64,000 nt of DNA, from the NCBI RefSeq assembly GCF_011927835.1, contig NZ_JAATJH010000005.1, forward strand, positions 1 to 64,000, written 5' to 3'. Under the pieces are notes generated by a model. It searched no databases, was not told the DNA's origin, and was given only the letters and a program-made list of their open reading frames with translations. Below, one piece after another: positions 19,603-27,977 of this stretch (positions are counted from its first letter, which is position 1; every line of letters starts with the position of its first letter). The DNA is from Neolewinella antarctica. GTDB taxonomy: Bacteria > Bacteroidota > Bacteroidia > Chitinophagales > Saprospiraceae. A program made the position numbers and the translations under genes.

Positions 19603-20709
19603 TTACTCTTTCTTCTCCCTAATAAGCTCCACAAACTGATCAAACAAATAATCAGCATCGTGCGGCCCGGGGCTAGCTTCCGGATGGTACTGCACTGAAA
19701 AAGCCGGCTTCCCAACGATGCGGATGCCCTCGATCGTGTCGTCGTTGAGGTTCCGGTGAGTAATTTCTACCTTATCAAGGTTGGCCGCGATGGCTTCCGG
19801 GCTCACCCCGAAACCGTGGTTCTGGCTGGTGATCTCGGATTTGCCGGTAATGAGGTTCTTGACGGGGTGGTTGATGCCGCGGTGGCCGTGGTGCATCTTG
19901 TAGGTGGGGATGTCTACGGCGCGGGCCAGGATCTGGTGGCCGAGACAGATGCCGAACATCGGCTTTTCTTCTTCCAGCATGGCTTTGGCCGTGTCGACGG
20001 CGTAGTCCATCGCGGCGGGGTCGCCGGGGCCGTTGGAGATGAACAGACCGTCGGCATTGAAGGCGCGGATTTCGTCCATGCCGGTTTTAGCGGGGAAGAC
20101 CTTGACGAAGCAGTCGCGGCGGAGGAAGTTGCGCAGAATATTTTTCTTGGTACCGAGGTCGAGCACGGCGACGCGGTATTTTGCCTGCTCTTCTTCCCCG
20201 AGTGTGTAGGCTTCCTTGGTGGTCACCTTGCTGGATAGTTCGAGGCCGTCCATATTGGGCGCGGCGGCGAGTCGCTTGTTGAGCTCGTCCAGGTCGAAAA
20301 TTTCGCTGGAGATGATGCCGTTCATGGCACCCTTCGTACGGATGTGGCGAACGATGGCACGGGTGTCGACGTCACTGATACCCACCAGTCCGCCTTGCTC
20401 CAGGTAATCCTGGATGGAAGCGTTGGCCAGGTTTCGGCTGAAGGGAATGGTGAAGTTCTTGACGATCAGCCCCGCGATCTTGATGGAGTCGGACTCGATG
20501 TCCGCGTCGGCCGTTCCGTAGTTGCCGATGTGGGCGTTGGTGGCCAGGAGGATTTGTCCGTAGTAGCTGGGGTCGGTGAAGACTTCCTGGTAGCCAGTCA
20601 TGCCGGTGTTGAAGCAAATTTCACCGACGGTGGTGCCGATCTTGCCGGCGGCTTTGCCTTCGAAGGTGGTGCCGTCGGCGAGGAGGAGGATGGCGCGTTG
20701 TTGATCCAT
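19603..20709 (-). CDS. carA: Carbamoyl-phosphate synthase small (glutaminase) subunit
   Basis: 368 aa. The N-terminal CPSase_sm_chain domain (LLLADGTTFEGKAAG, FNTGMTGYQEVFTDPSYYGQIL) is followed by a class I glutamine amidotransferase domain with FISNGPGDPAAM, the nucleophile elbow GICLGHQ (Cys near residue 255), TSQNHGFGV and QYHPEASPGPHD. It supplies ammonia to CarB for carbamoyl phosphate, feeding arginine and pyrimidine synthesis. carB is not adjacent. Divergent from the ATPase gene at 20907. Confidence 0.97.
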   Translation of the reverse strand: MDQQRAILLLADGTTFEGKAAGKIGTTVGEICFNTGMTGYQEVFTDPSYYGQILLATNAHIGNYGTADADIESDSIKIAGLIVKNFTIPFSRNLANASIQDYLEQGGLVGISDVDTRAIVRHIRTKGAMNGIISSEIFDLDELNKRLAAAPNMDGLELSSKVTTKEAYTLGEEEQAKYRVAVLDLGTKKNILRNFLRRDCFVKVFPAKTGMDEIRAFNADGLFISNGPGDPAAMDYAVDTAKAMLEEEKPMFGICLGHQILARAVDIPTYKMHHGHRGINHPVKNLITGKSEITSQNHGFGVSPEAIAANLDKVEITHRNLNDDTIEGIRIVGKPAFSVQYHPEASPGPHDADYLFDQFVELIREKKE

Positions 20710-20839
20710 GGGCGGGTGTGTGGGGTGGATTTGCGCAAATATATGGTATTGGGGAGTAGGTATGCGGGTTTACCGTAGTCGTTATTAGTTACACTTTCTG
20801 ATGATTTCCGTAGCCTGGGTTCCTGGAATCTTCGTTCCT

Positions 20840-20883
20840 GAAACCTGCATTTCCGAAATCTGCATTTCAGAAATGCAGGTTTC
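20840..20883. promoter_or_regulatory. Perfect 14-bp inverted repeat upstream of the ATPase gene
   Basis: GAAACCTGCATTTC (20840-20853) and GAAATGCAGGTTTC (20870-20883) flank a related sequence (CGAAATCTGCATTTCA), so the TTTCnGAAAT motif recurs three times. It ends 23 bp before the ATG at 20907. TTACCTTTATAGC between them can serve as the -7 box. Could be an operator or an mRNA hairpin. Confidence 0.6.
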
Positions 20884-20906
20884 GGAAATTCCCTTACCTT
20901 TATAGC

Positions 20907-22229
20907 ATGCAATTTTATGGAAGATCGATGGAACTTGAAGCGCTTGCGAGATCGCGCGAGCGGAGTCTGAAAAATAGTCAATTCACTGTATTAATTGGCA
21001 GACGCCGCGTCGGGAAGACTCGTCTCGTTTTACAAAGCTTAGACGGTGAAGATTACCTCTATTTCTTTGTCAGCAAAAAAACGGAGAAGCTGTTGTGCAG
21101 AGATTTTGCCGAGGAGATTCAACGCACGTACGGGGAGACAGTACTTGGCGAAGTGACTGAATTCCAGACAATTTTCAAATACTTATGTCGAGTAGCGCAA
21201 CAACGCACGGTTCATCTATTTATCGATGAGTTTCAGGAGTTCACCAGCATTAACCCATCGATTTATAGTGACTTGCAACGCGACTGGGATTTGAACAAGG
21301 ACAAGATGAGTATGAATCTAATCGTCGGGGGTTCGATCCAGTCAATGATGAATCGACTCTTTCTGGATTACAAAGAACCACTTTTTGGCCGAGCGTCCTC
21401 AATTTTACGCGTCCAGCCATTTAGTCTACGTACGCTAAAGGAGATAATTAGAGACCACAATCCGACGGTTACCGCAGAAGATCTACTGGCTATCTATACC
21501 ATAACTGGGGGAGTCGCTCAGTACGTTGAATACCTGGTTGATAACCAAGCGTTGACCCATGACGCCGTATTTACCGCTATTTATCATCCCCAATCCCCCT
21601 TATTAACCGAAGGAGGGAACTTACTGATTCGGGATGTGGGCAAGGATCATGCTGTTTACTTTTCCATATTATCGCTCATCGCTTCAGGGTTCACGACCAG
21701 GCCAAAAATTGAAAGCGTTTTACAAAAGCCAATCGGTGGTTACTTAACCAGACTTGAGAAGATCTACGGCATCTTGAAAAGAAACCGACCCATTTTCAGT
21801 AAAGAAAACTCAACGGATATTCACTTTTTCATCGCCGATAACTTTCTCAGGTTCTGGTTCAGATTCGTTCATAAATACCAGAATATGGTAGAAGCAAATA
21901 ATCTTAAAGCCCTACTAGAAATAACAAAACGCGATTACAGAACCTACGCTGGTTTAACCCTGGAGTCGTTTATGCGGCAAGAAATGATTGAAAGTAGCAA
22001 CTACACTAACATCGGAAACTACTGGGAAAGAGGCAACAAAAACGAAATAGACGTCGTAGCCGTGAACGAACTCGACCGAACCGCCATCATCGGCGAAGTC
22101 AAATGGCAAAGAGACCGCGTTAATCTTGCCAAATTAGAAATCAAAGCGGAGAAGATGGTTCGGGAAAATTTGAAGGGTTATCAAATTACTTATCAGGCAT
22201 TCGGAGTGGAGGACATTCAAGTTACCTGA
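20907..22229 (+). CDS. AAA ATPase with C-terminal DUF234/PD-(D/E)XK-like domain
   Basis: 440 aa. N-terminal FYGRSMELEAL followed by Walker A GRRRVGKT (about residues 31-38), Walker B VHLFIDEFQEF (about 106-116), and a sensor-like VGGSIQSMM. A winged-helix region (about 245-300) is followed by a C-terminal segment with NEIDVVAVNELDRTAIIGEVKW, where the D and E...K pattern recalls a restriction-like nuclease fold. This is the archaeal-ATPase (PF01637) plus DUF234 arrangement, widespread but functionally obscure. It often sits in accessory DNA. AT content appears somewhat higher than in neighbours. Confidence 0.87.
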   Translation: MQFYGRSMELEALARSRERSLKNSQFTVLIGRRRVGKTRLVLQSLDGEDYLYFFVSKKTEKLLCRDFAEEIQRTYGETVLGEVTEFQTIFKYLCRVAQQRTVHLFIDEFQEFTSINPSIYSDLQRDWDLNKDKMSMNLIVGGSIQSMMNRLFLDYKEPLFGRASSILRVQPFSLRTLKEIIRDHNPTVTAEDLLAIYTITGGVAQYVEYLVDNQALTHDAVFTAIYHPQSPLLTEGGNLLIRDVGKDHAVYFSILSLIASGFTTRPKIESVLQKPIGGYLTRLEKIYGILKRNRPIFSKENSTDIHFFIADNFLRFWFRFVHKYQNMVEANNLKALLEITKRDYRTYAGLTLESFMRQEMIESSNYTNIGNYWERGNKNEIDVVAVNELDRTAIIGEVKWQRDRVNLAKLEIKAEKMVRENLKGYQITYQAFGVEDIQVT

Positions 22230-22376
22230 CTAACTGATGTTACGCAGATTTTTACCACATAAACACAAAAGCACAGGAAAGCGGTGTTCGGCTTTGCCGA
22301 ATCACCACTTGCTTATTCTTTTGTGTTTTGCTTCGCAGTACTTCGTGCTGTGTGGCATAATCCGGTTACGTAAGAT
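22230..22376. repeat. MITE/REP-like palindromic element, full copy 1
   Basis: ~147 bp. Starts CTAACTGATGTTACGCAG, contains CACAAAAGCACAGG, an inner hairpin (GTTCGGCTTTGCCGAA), TTTTGTGTTTTGCTTCGCAG, and ends GGTTACGTAAGATAAATTA. The ends are imperfect inverted repeats. Strongly similar to the copy at 36985-37155. Confidence 0.8.
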
Positions 22377-22425
22377 AAATTAAATAAGTAGGCGCTTTCA
22401 CCACGCGTACCTACGCAAATCCTCC

Positions 22426-22446
22426 CTGCACCCGCGACCGCGCCCC
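22426..22446 (+). repeat. GC-rich dispersed element, copy e (N=A)
   Basis: CTGCACCCGCGACCGCGCCC. Four bp beyond the stop of the minus-strand DnaQ-like gene and 50 bp from the palindromic element. Confidence 0.85.
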
Positions 22447-22449
22447 GAA

Positions 22450-23148
22450 CTACAAATCCTCCACCAACAGCGCCCGCCCCACCCGGTCCCCCAGCCGCCC
22501 CGTCAGTTTCAGCCACAACACCGCCGTGATGTAAGCATCCCCCAGCGCCGTATGCCGGTCCGAAAGCGGAATGTTGTAGCGGCGCGCCAAACTATCCAAA
22601 CCGAACGTTTCCGGGGGCGTCCAGTAGCCGGCGGGCTGAACGCGCTGGGCGAGTTGGCCAGTATCAATGACTCGATTACGTAGTGGGCCGGCGCCCGCAC
22701 GAATCAACGCCCGGTTAATAATCTCCACATCAAAGCCAATGTGGTGGCCGACGATGATACCGTCCGCACCGATGAATTTCACGAACCGGCGCAGCAGCTC
22801 CGCCTCGCTGTCGTAGACGTAGCGCCCGGAATTCGGAATGATGCCGTGAATGGCCACCGCGCGGTGATCGAGTTGGTCCGGCGGCGTGGGCAGGTAGGCT
22901 TCGAACTGTTGCCGCACGAAGATCGTCCGGTCCGTAACCGGCAAGCCCGCCAGACTCAGTAATCGGTCTTTTTTTACGTCCAGGCCCGTGGTCTCGGCGT
23001 CGACCACGCAAATGCGCGCGGTACTTAAAGGGTGACTTCCGGGCAAGGTACCGGCCAGGCAAGCCGCCGTGTATTGTTGGTACCAGACTGGCCAATCCGG
23101 GTCGATCCGCGTACTTTCTCCCGGCAATAATTTATTCCACCAAGCCAT
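22450..23148 (-). CDS. DnaQ-like DEDDh 3'-5' exonuclease
   Basis: 232 aa. Exo I VVDAETTGLDVKKDRLLSLA (about residues 48-67), exo II VGHHIGFDVEIINRAL (about 133-148), and exo III DRHTALGDAYITAVLWL with the HxxxxD signature (about 197-213). Typical of the proofreading-exonuclease family. Its start codon overlaps the stop of the CBS/DUF294 gene by one base (TGATG), so the two are translationally coupled. The same pairing is seen in other bacteria; by analogy it suggests a nucleotide- or ion-responsive nuclease unit, but the function is unknown. Confidence 0.9.
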   Translation of the reverse strand: MAWWNKLLPGESTRIDPDWPVWYQQYTAACLAGTLPGSHPLSTARICVVDAETTGLDVKKDRLLSLAGLPVTDRTIFVRQQFEAYLPTPPDQLDHRAVAIHGIIPNSGRYVYDSEAELLRRFVKFIGADGIIVGHHIGFDVEIINRALIRAGAGPLRNRVIDTGQLAQRVQPAGYWTPPETFGLDSLARRYNIPLSDRHTALGDAYITAVLWLKLTGRLGDRVGRALLVEDL

Positions 23149-25088
23149 CAGCGAAGGAAATTGAGTTGGAACCGCGTTTCTAATCGCATCTGCATGTCCC
23201 CGACCGGGTTGAAGCTATTCCGCAGCAACACCCGCTGCATACTCGTCAACTCTTTAGGCTCCAGGTAGCGGCCGGAGTCCTGCCGACGCAGACCCACCGT
23301 GGCCCGCAAACGAATCAACACTTCGTAAGCCTGCGCCGCCTCCCGGTACCCACGCGCGTTCTGCGGCTCCAGTTCCGCCATCGTTTCGTACCGGCGGAAG
23401 GTGTTGTTGACGTTACCGACCCTGGCTTCCAGCATGAGCACCCGGGCGGCATCCGTTAGTGGGCGCATCGCGCGGGATTTCAGGTCGAACTGGTTCTTGT
23501 GCTCGCCCGATCGCTCCACGACGAAGTTGCGAAAGAAGGTGAGTGGGCTAGGATAGTTGACCGCCATTTGGGCCAGAGAAGCCAGGAAACGGGTTCGACT
23601 GCCGGGGCGCTCCCGGAAGATGTGTTTGGTGAGCTGCGCCGGCAAACTCCCGTCGCCCCAGACGCCGCGGAAGTCGAAAAAGATACTGACGTTGAGCAGA
23701 TTTTCGGCCGTATTATCATCCATCCAGTGGGTGAACTGCTCCTTCCACTTACTCACCGGGAGGCACCAGGCGGGGTTACTGGCCATCATGTCGGCCGTAC
23801 AGTATTCGAAGCCGACTTGGTTCAGGGATTCGGTGACGTAGCCGGCTAGTTGCAGAAAATAATCTTTAACGGTGTTGTAGCGGGCGGCGGGGACGTCGGC
23901 AAAAATGAGCGCGTTGTCCTGGTCGGTGCGTAGGAGTTGTTCGCCCCGGCCCTGGCTGCCGAGGGCGAGCCAGTCGAACAGCGCGGGCGGGTTGCCCCGT
24001 CCATCGGCCTGCATCCGGGCCAAGCCCATTTTGATGCAGGTGCGGATGATCTCGTCGTTGAGCCGTGTCATGATGGTGGTAATGAAGACGATGCTTACCT
24101 CCTGTTCGAGGTAAGTGGCCAGCATTCGTTCGGCGCGCTCGCGCAGGGTACGCAGATAAGCGGCGGACTTAGCGCGGCCGATCTCGCGGATCAAGACGGC
24201 CGGGTTGTTGCCCTGCAGTACGAGCAAGTCATGCTTACTGACGACCCCGGTGATGGGGCTGTTCCGCGTGCCGTCTTCCGTCTGGACGAGGTGGTTGATG
24301 CCCCTGCGCAACATCTCAATCTGCACGTCGGCGGCCGTCAGCGTGGGGCCGATGCAGACGACGGGTTTTTTCATGAGCTTGATCACCCCGTCCTGCGGGC
24401 TACGGACGCCGGTAGCTACTTTGCTCCGGAAATCGCGGTCGGTGATAATACCGACGGGGTGGTGCTCGCGGCTGACGACGACGATGGAGCCGACGTTGTG
24501 CTCCGTCATCAATTTCGCCGCGTCGACGATGCGGGCGGTGGCGAAGCAAGTGATCGGCTGGCGAAGGTTGCCCAGGCGTTGGGACTCCAGCAAGCCGAAC
24601 GCGAGGGATTCCGCGCCCAGTTCGGCCGTGGCTTCCGGGCTGGGTTTGGTGGCCGTGATGGCGTAGCGGTTACTGCCCGCCATGGTCGCCGCGAGGAATT
24701 GGGTGACGCGTGGGTACAGCGGCAACAACTCCCGAAAACCGGCGGTATTGATGGCGTAAACAAGGCTTTCTTCGGCGGCGCGGGCGAGGAAGAGGTAGTT
24801 GTCTTCCGCCAGTAAGGGCCGGATGCCGAAAACGTCGCCTTCGCCACAGCGTTCGACGAGCTGTTCGCCGGCATCGTCGACGCGGAACAGTTCTACGGCA
24901 CCTTCCTTGACGACGAAAAAGCGGTCGCGCGGGGGTTCGCCGGGGCGGAACACTACGGTGCCGGGCGTCAGGTAAGTCACCTCCACGCGGCTGGCTACGC
25001 GTAAGAGGGCAGCCTCGTCGTCGACGTAGTTGAAGGGCGGCACGTCCTTGAGGAAATCGTAGAGGCGGCGGGTGACTTGGTTGGCCAT
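23148..25088 (-). CDS. cNMP-binding / CBS / DUF294 nucleotidyltransferase-like protein
   Basis: 646 aa from MANQVTRRLYDFL. Domain order: cyclic-nucleotide-binding fold (about 20-130, with FRPGEPPRDRFFVVKEGAVELFRVDDAGEQLVERCGEGDVFGIRPLL), a CBS pair (about 170-290, with MTEHNVGSIVVVSREHHPVGIITDRDFR), the DUF294 nucleotidyltransferase-like domain (about 335-480, FDWLALGSQGRGEQLLRTDQDNALIF, matching GS-GR-E-...DQD), and DUF294_C. The open frame extends upstream to 25163, but those codons come from repeat element f. A TACCTTGG box lies just before this ATG. Coupled to the exonuclease downstream. Confidence 0.92.
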   Translation of the reverse strand: MANQVTRRLYDFLKDVPPFNYVDDEAALLRVASRVEVTYLTPGTVVFRPGEPPRDRFFVVKEGAVELFRVDDAGEQLVERCGEGDVFGIRPLLAEDNYLFLARAAEESLVYAINTAGFRELLPLYPRVTQFLAATMAGSNRYAITATKPSPEATAELGAESLAFGLLESQRLGNLRQPITCFATARIVDAAKLMTEHNVGSIVVVSREHHPVGIITDRDFRSKVATGVRSPQDGVIKLMKKPVVCIGPTLTAADVQIEMLRRGINHLVQTEDGTRNSPITGVVSKHDLLVLQGNNPAVLIREIGRAKSAAYLRTLRERAERMLATYLEQEVSIVFITTIMTRLNDEIIRTCIKMGLARMQADGRGNPPALFDWLALGSQGRGEQLLRTDQDNALIFADVPAARYNTVKDYFLQLAGYVTESLNQVGFEYCTADMMASNPAWCLPVSKWKEQFTHWMDDNTAENLLNVSIFFDFRGVWGDGSLPAQLTKHIFRERPGSRTRFLASLAQMAVNYPSPLTFFRNFVVERSGEHKNQFDLKSRAMRPLTDAARVLMLEARVGNVNNTFRRYETMAELEPQNARGYREAAQAYEVLIRLRATVGLRRQDSGRYLEPKELTSMQRVLLRNSFNPVGDMQMRLETRFQLNFLR

Positions 25089-25123
25089 GGCGTGACCAAG
25101 GTAGGGACTTCGCTCGGGTTTTT

Positions 25124-25144
25124 TGCGCGGTCGCGGGTGCCAAG
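25124..25144 (-). repeat. GC-rich dispersed element, copy f (N=A)
   Basis: Reverse complement TTGGCACCCGCGACCGCGCA. In the leader region of the CBS/DUF294 gene, about 36 bp before its ATG, in gene-sense orientation. Confidence 0.85.
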
Positions 25145-25189
25145 TTTTGGGGATAAGAAGCAAAGGAAGTCAGCTACTCCCCGAGTCAA

Positions 25190-25639
25190 TTACAACTTCC
25201 GGAACTTCTGTAGGCAGGGCTCGATGCACAGGTATTCCAGAATCAAATCCCCGTCGGCAAAACTCATTCCCAGGGGGGCTTGCAGCGGCGGGACGTTACG
25301 GCAATCCTCGGGGGAAAGGAGCAGTTCATCCAGGTTGAACTTGCCGTCCGTGAGCACCGTCAGCGAGTTCGTTTCCGTCGTAAATTCACAAATAATGCTG
25401 TTGGACTGGTAGGTGCTGTCCGTCAGAAATTCGATCGTCCGGCTACTGGTGACGGGTTGGAAGGTGCCGGAGCCGTCGCCCGGGTCGGCCAGCACTTCAA
25501 TGAGTTGCCACTGACCGGTAAGGGTCATGGGTGTGGTAGGGTCGGGGTCCAGAAAAACTAATGGGTCTTCGTCGTCTTCGCAGGCGGTGAAAGCTAGTAG
25601 GCAGATGAACAAGGGGTAAAGAAAGTGACGGGGTTTCAT
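25190..25639 (-). CDS. Lipocalin-like lipoprotein
   Basis: 149 aa. Starts MKPRHFLYPLFICLLAFTACEDDED; the lipobox Cys is near residue 20. The mature domain begins LTGQWQLIEVLADPGDGSG, the G-x-W pattern of small lipocalin-like domains in Bacteroidota, and carries four further cysteines (IICEF, EDCRN, EYLCIEPC). The frame is open 25 codons further upstream, but the lipoprotein signal fixes the start. Function unknown. Confidence 0.8.
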   Translation of the reverse strand: MKPRHFLYPLFICLLAFTACEDDEDPLVFLDPDPTTPMTLTGQWQLIEVLADPGDGSGTFQPVTSSRTIEFLTDSTYQSNSIICEFTTETNSLTVLTDGKFNLDELLLSPEDCRNVPPLQAPLGMSFADGDLILEYLCIEPCLQKFRKL

Positions 25640-25674
25640 GACGTTTGAATTTAGAGGGTGAATTGATAATGAAG

Positions 25675-25780
25675 GGGGGGAACACACAAAACACATAAGT
25701 AGAAAGAGAAGCACAGAAGCTGGTACGCGTTACTTAGTGTTGCTTTTGTTCTTTTCGTGCATTGTGTGTTAGAAAATCGC
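25675..25780. repeat. CACAAAA-type palindromic element, diverged copy
   Basis: GAACACACAAAACACATAAG on the left and CTTTTCGTGCATTGTGTGTT on the right form imperfect inverted arms. Same family as the elements at 22230 and 36985 by its arm sequence. Confidence 0.45.
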
Positions 25781-25944
25781 CCGTACGGACCTGACGGTAG
25801 AATCAGGCGGGCGATCTCAGCTGGTAAGGACGTTGTTTCGTGCTGCCCGCGTTGGTGATAGAACTAATCAAAATGGACTACGAAGCGGTTGCTTCTTGCT
25901 TTCGCGTACGATCTTTACTGGTGCCCCCCATTCAAATCTCGCTC

Positions 25945-26829
25945 ATGTTACTTTCAGCCCGTGCCCTAATTTTGTTGCTCCTTCCGTGCTTCCTCGGCAC
26001 CTGCGCCCGCGCCCTCCCCTACCCGAAAACGGTCCGCCTCCCGCCGCAGCTAAAGGAAGCCTCAGGCTTGGTAATCGACGGCGAAAACTACCGCTTCCAC
26101 AACGACAGTGGTGACGGCCCCTACGTCTACACCACCGACCGGATAGGCCAAATAAAGTACGTGGACACCCTCGCCGCCGATGCTCACGACTACGAAGACA
26201 TCACCCGCGACCCCGCCGGCAACCTCTACCTCGCCGACACGGGGAACAACCGGGGGAAGCGCACGGACCTGCGTATTTATCGCTATAATAGGACTAGCCG
26301 ACGAACGGATACGATCAAGTTTCACTACCCCGGCCAGGACGGCGGTGGCCGCGACGCGCCGAGTAATTACGACTGCGAAGCGATGGTCTACCAGGGCGGC
26401 TACCTCCACCTGTTTACTAAGGACCAACTCGGCGGCAAAAAGCAATTCAACATCTACCATTTCCGCGTCCCGGCCAGCCCCGGCGACTACGCAGCCGAGC
26501 TCATCGATAGCCTCTACCTGCCCCGCCGGGTGGTGACGGCGGCGGCGCTGGATAGCGTAAATAAGCAACTCGTGCTGACTTCCTACAGCTTCAAGATGGT
26601 CCTCGGTATCATCCCCACGAGCGCGGCTTCGCTCATTACAATCAGTGACTATCCGGCGGGGCGCTTCCTCTCCGGAGATTTACGCCGGCAGAATCTGAGC
26701 TGGGGTGCCCCGACGCAGTTCGAGGCGGTGGACTTCCTGGACGACAAGTGGCTGTACGTTTTTAGCGAGGGGACGGTGGTGCGGCGGCGGGCGGTGGGGA
26801 AGTTGAAGCGGAGGAAGGGTGGGCGGTAG
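25945..26829 (+). CDS. Secreted beta-propeller-like protein
   Basis: 294 aa from MLLSARALILLLLPCFLGTCARALP, a good Sec signal peptide with an AxA site (ARA). The mature part repeats blade-like segments (LKEASGLVIDGENYRFHNDSGDGPYVYTTDRIGQI, ITRDPAGNLYLADTGNNRG, FEAVDFLDDKWLYVFSEGT), like NHL/SdiA-regulated-type propellers. The C-terminus is basic. Signal-peptide codons 17-23 lie within a copy of the GC-rich element (25995-26015). The frame is open upstream to 25840, but the signal peptide fixes the start. Confidence 0.78.
   Translation: MLLSARALILLLLPCFLGTCARALPYPKTVRLPPQLKEASGLVIDGENYRFHNDSGDGPYVYTTDRIGQIKYVDTLAADAHDYEDITRDPAGNLYLADTGNNRGKRTDLRIYRYNRTSRRTDTIKFHYPGQDGGGRDAPSNYDCEAMVYQGGYLHLFTKDQLGGKKQFNIYHFRVPASPGDYAAELIDSLYLPRRVVTAAALDSVNKQLVLTSYSFKMVLGIIPTSAASLITISDYPAGRFLSGDLRRQNLSWGAPTQFEAVDFLDDKWLYVFSEGTVVRRRAVGKLKRRKGGR
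25995..26015 (+). repeat. GC-rich dispersed element, copy g, inside a signal-peptide region (N=C)
   Basis: CGGCACCTGCGCCCGCGCCC matches the consensus exactly and is read in frame as GTCARA, forming the signal-peptidase site. Confidence 0.85.
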
Positions 26830-26860
26830 GGAGAATTAGGCGGTTTGGTCGGGATAAACG

Positions 26861-26884
26861 AAAACGTGGGGAAGCATCCCCACG
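26861..26884 (-). terminator. Intrinsic terminator of the 26912 gene
   Basis: CGTGGGG (26865-26871)/CCCCACG (26878-26884), loop of 6; on the minus strand followed by TTTTCG. The flanking sequence is similar to the hairpin at 51284, so it also belongs to a dispersed motif. Confidence 0.65.
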
Positions 26885-26911
26885 CTACGAGAGACGACCC
26901 TCCGGGCCTAG

Positions 26912-27613
26912 CTAGTCTTCCTCCGGGATTTCGTCGGGATAAGCGGTAACGACGTAATCATTAGCGGGGTTGAAGGCATCCAGCCAGTAGTCGGAGCTGA
27001 AGACGGTGATTTCGGTGGCGCCGTTTTCGCCGGGTTTGGTGGTGACGTCCCAGGTGATGTTGGGGGCGGAGGGGAAGGATTCGCTAGCCAGTTCGTCGCC
27101 GTAGAGGCGGTGGAGAAGGGCGTGGTCGTCCATGCCGCCGGCGAGAAGGCGGAGCACGAAGGCGGGGGTGAGCTCGGTGAGGTGTTCGGCACCGGCTTTC
27201 TTTTCGGGGGTGACGCTGATGGTGACTATGCGGCCATCGACGCGGGGGAAGCCGCCGTTGTAGGCGCGGTAGAGGAGGCTGGCGGCGCGGAAGAAACCGC
27301 GGTGCTTGTCGGGCTCGGGGTATTCTTCCCAGAGTTTTTCGCTGGCCATTTCGTGGCTGGCGTTTTCGATCTGGCCGGTGTTCAGCTCTTCGTCGGTGAA
27401 GACGTGCTTGAGGAGAAGCTCGGCGGATTCGGGTTTGTCGAGGTCGGCGAGGGACATGCAGGCCATTTCGGCTAGTTCCTCGTCGCTCAGGGCGCTAGTG
27501 TCGCCGTATTCGGTGGCGTCGAGGATGGCGCGGTAGTCGGCGGGCGTCCAGTCGGTGGGGACTTCGGCGATGGATTCGGAGCCCAGGGGGCGTACTTGGT
27601 AGGTTGGGTGCAT
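26912..27613 (-). CDS. Acidic hypothetical protein, 233 aa
   Basis: Starts MHPTYQVRPLGSESIAEVPTDW. Strongly acidic (many Asp/Glu, C-terminus YPDEIPEED), no signal peptide, no membrane segment, probably cytoplasmic. I do not recognise a family. The N-terminal half looks helical (SDEELAEMACMSLADLDKPESAELLLKHVFTDEEL). The most notable feature is the leader: 12 perfect copies of a heptad end 4 bp before the ATG. An in-frame extension through those repeats (to 27784) would encode TKDQRPK repeats and is probably not translated. Confidence 0.7.
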   Translation of the reverse strand: MHPTYQVRPLGSESIAEVPTDWTPADYRAILDATEYGDTSALSDEELAEMACMSLADLDKPESAELLLKHVFTDEELNTGQIENASHEMASEKLWEEYPEPDKHRGFFRAASLLYRAYNGGFPRVDGRIVTISVTPEKKAGAEHLTELTPAFVLRLLAGGMDDHALLHRLYGDELASESFPSAPNITWDVTTKPGENGATEITVFSSDYWLDAFNPANDYVVTAYPDEIPEED

Positions 27614-27617
27614 TTTT

Positions 27618-27701
27618 GGTCTTTGGTCTTTGGTCTTTGGTCTTTGGTCTTTGGTCTTTGGTCTTTGGTCTTTGGTCTTTGGTCTTTGGTCTTTGGTCTT
27701 T
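27618..27701 (-). repeat. Perfect tandem repeat, 12 x 7 bp
   Basis: GGTCTTT repeated 12 times without error on the plus strand (AAAGACC on the sense strand of the 26912 gene). Ends 4 bp before that gene's start codon. Copy number is likely variable because the array is perfect. Confidence 0.97.
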
Positions 27702-27778
27702 AAGGTAAGGTATGGTCTTTCGGGTTCGGTTACGACAAGGTTACGCCACAAAAAACAATGCTTCTCTTTGCTTAAACC

Positions 27779-27799
27779 AGGCACCTGCGTCCGCGCATC
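27779..27799 (+). repeat. GC-rich dispersed element, copy h (N=T)
   Basis: AGGCACCTGCGTCCGCGCAT; 78 bp upstream (in gene sense) of the 12-copy heptad array. The rest of the 27.6-28.0 kb gap shows no other feature. Confidence 0.82.
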
Positions 27800-27977
27800 G
27801 AAAAACCATAACTAGTTATTAGGCCTGAAGGCCAAGCCGGCGTTAAACAATCCTTACGATCCACCATTCCGTCGCCCACTAAGTGAACCCCGTGATTAAA
27901 TTGGTTTTAAGTAGGCGGAACCGACCGCTGAAGTTGTTTCCTTTGCAGTAACCAAGCTACGCTAAATTCACCCGACC

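Noticed and set aside
23937-24815. Plus-strand open frame of 292 codons opposite the CBS/DUF294 gene
   Set aside because: Shadow of a well-defined multidomain gene.
27614-27784. Extended N-terminus with TKDQRPK repeats for the 26912 protein
   Set aside because: It is merely the heptad array read in one frame; the ATG just after the array gives a normal protein start.
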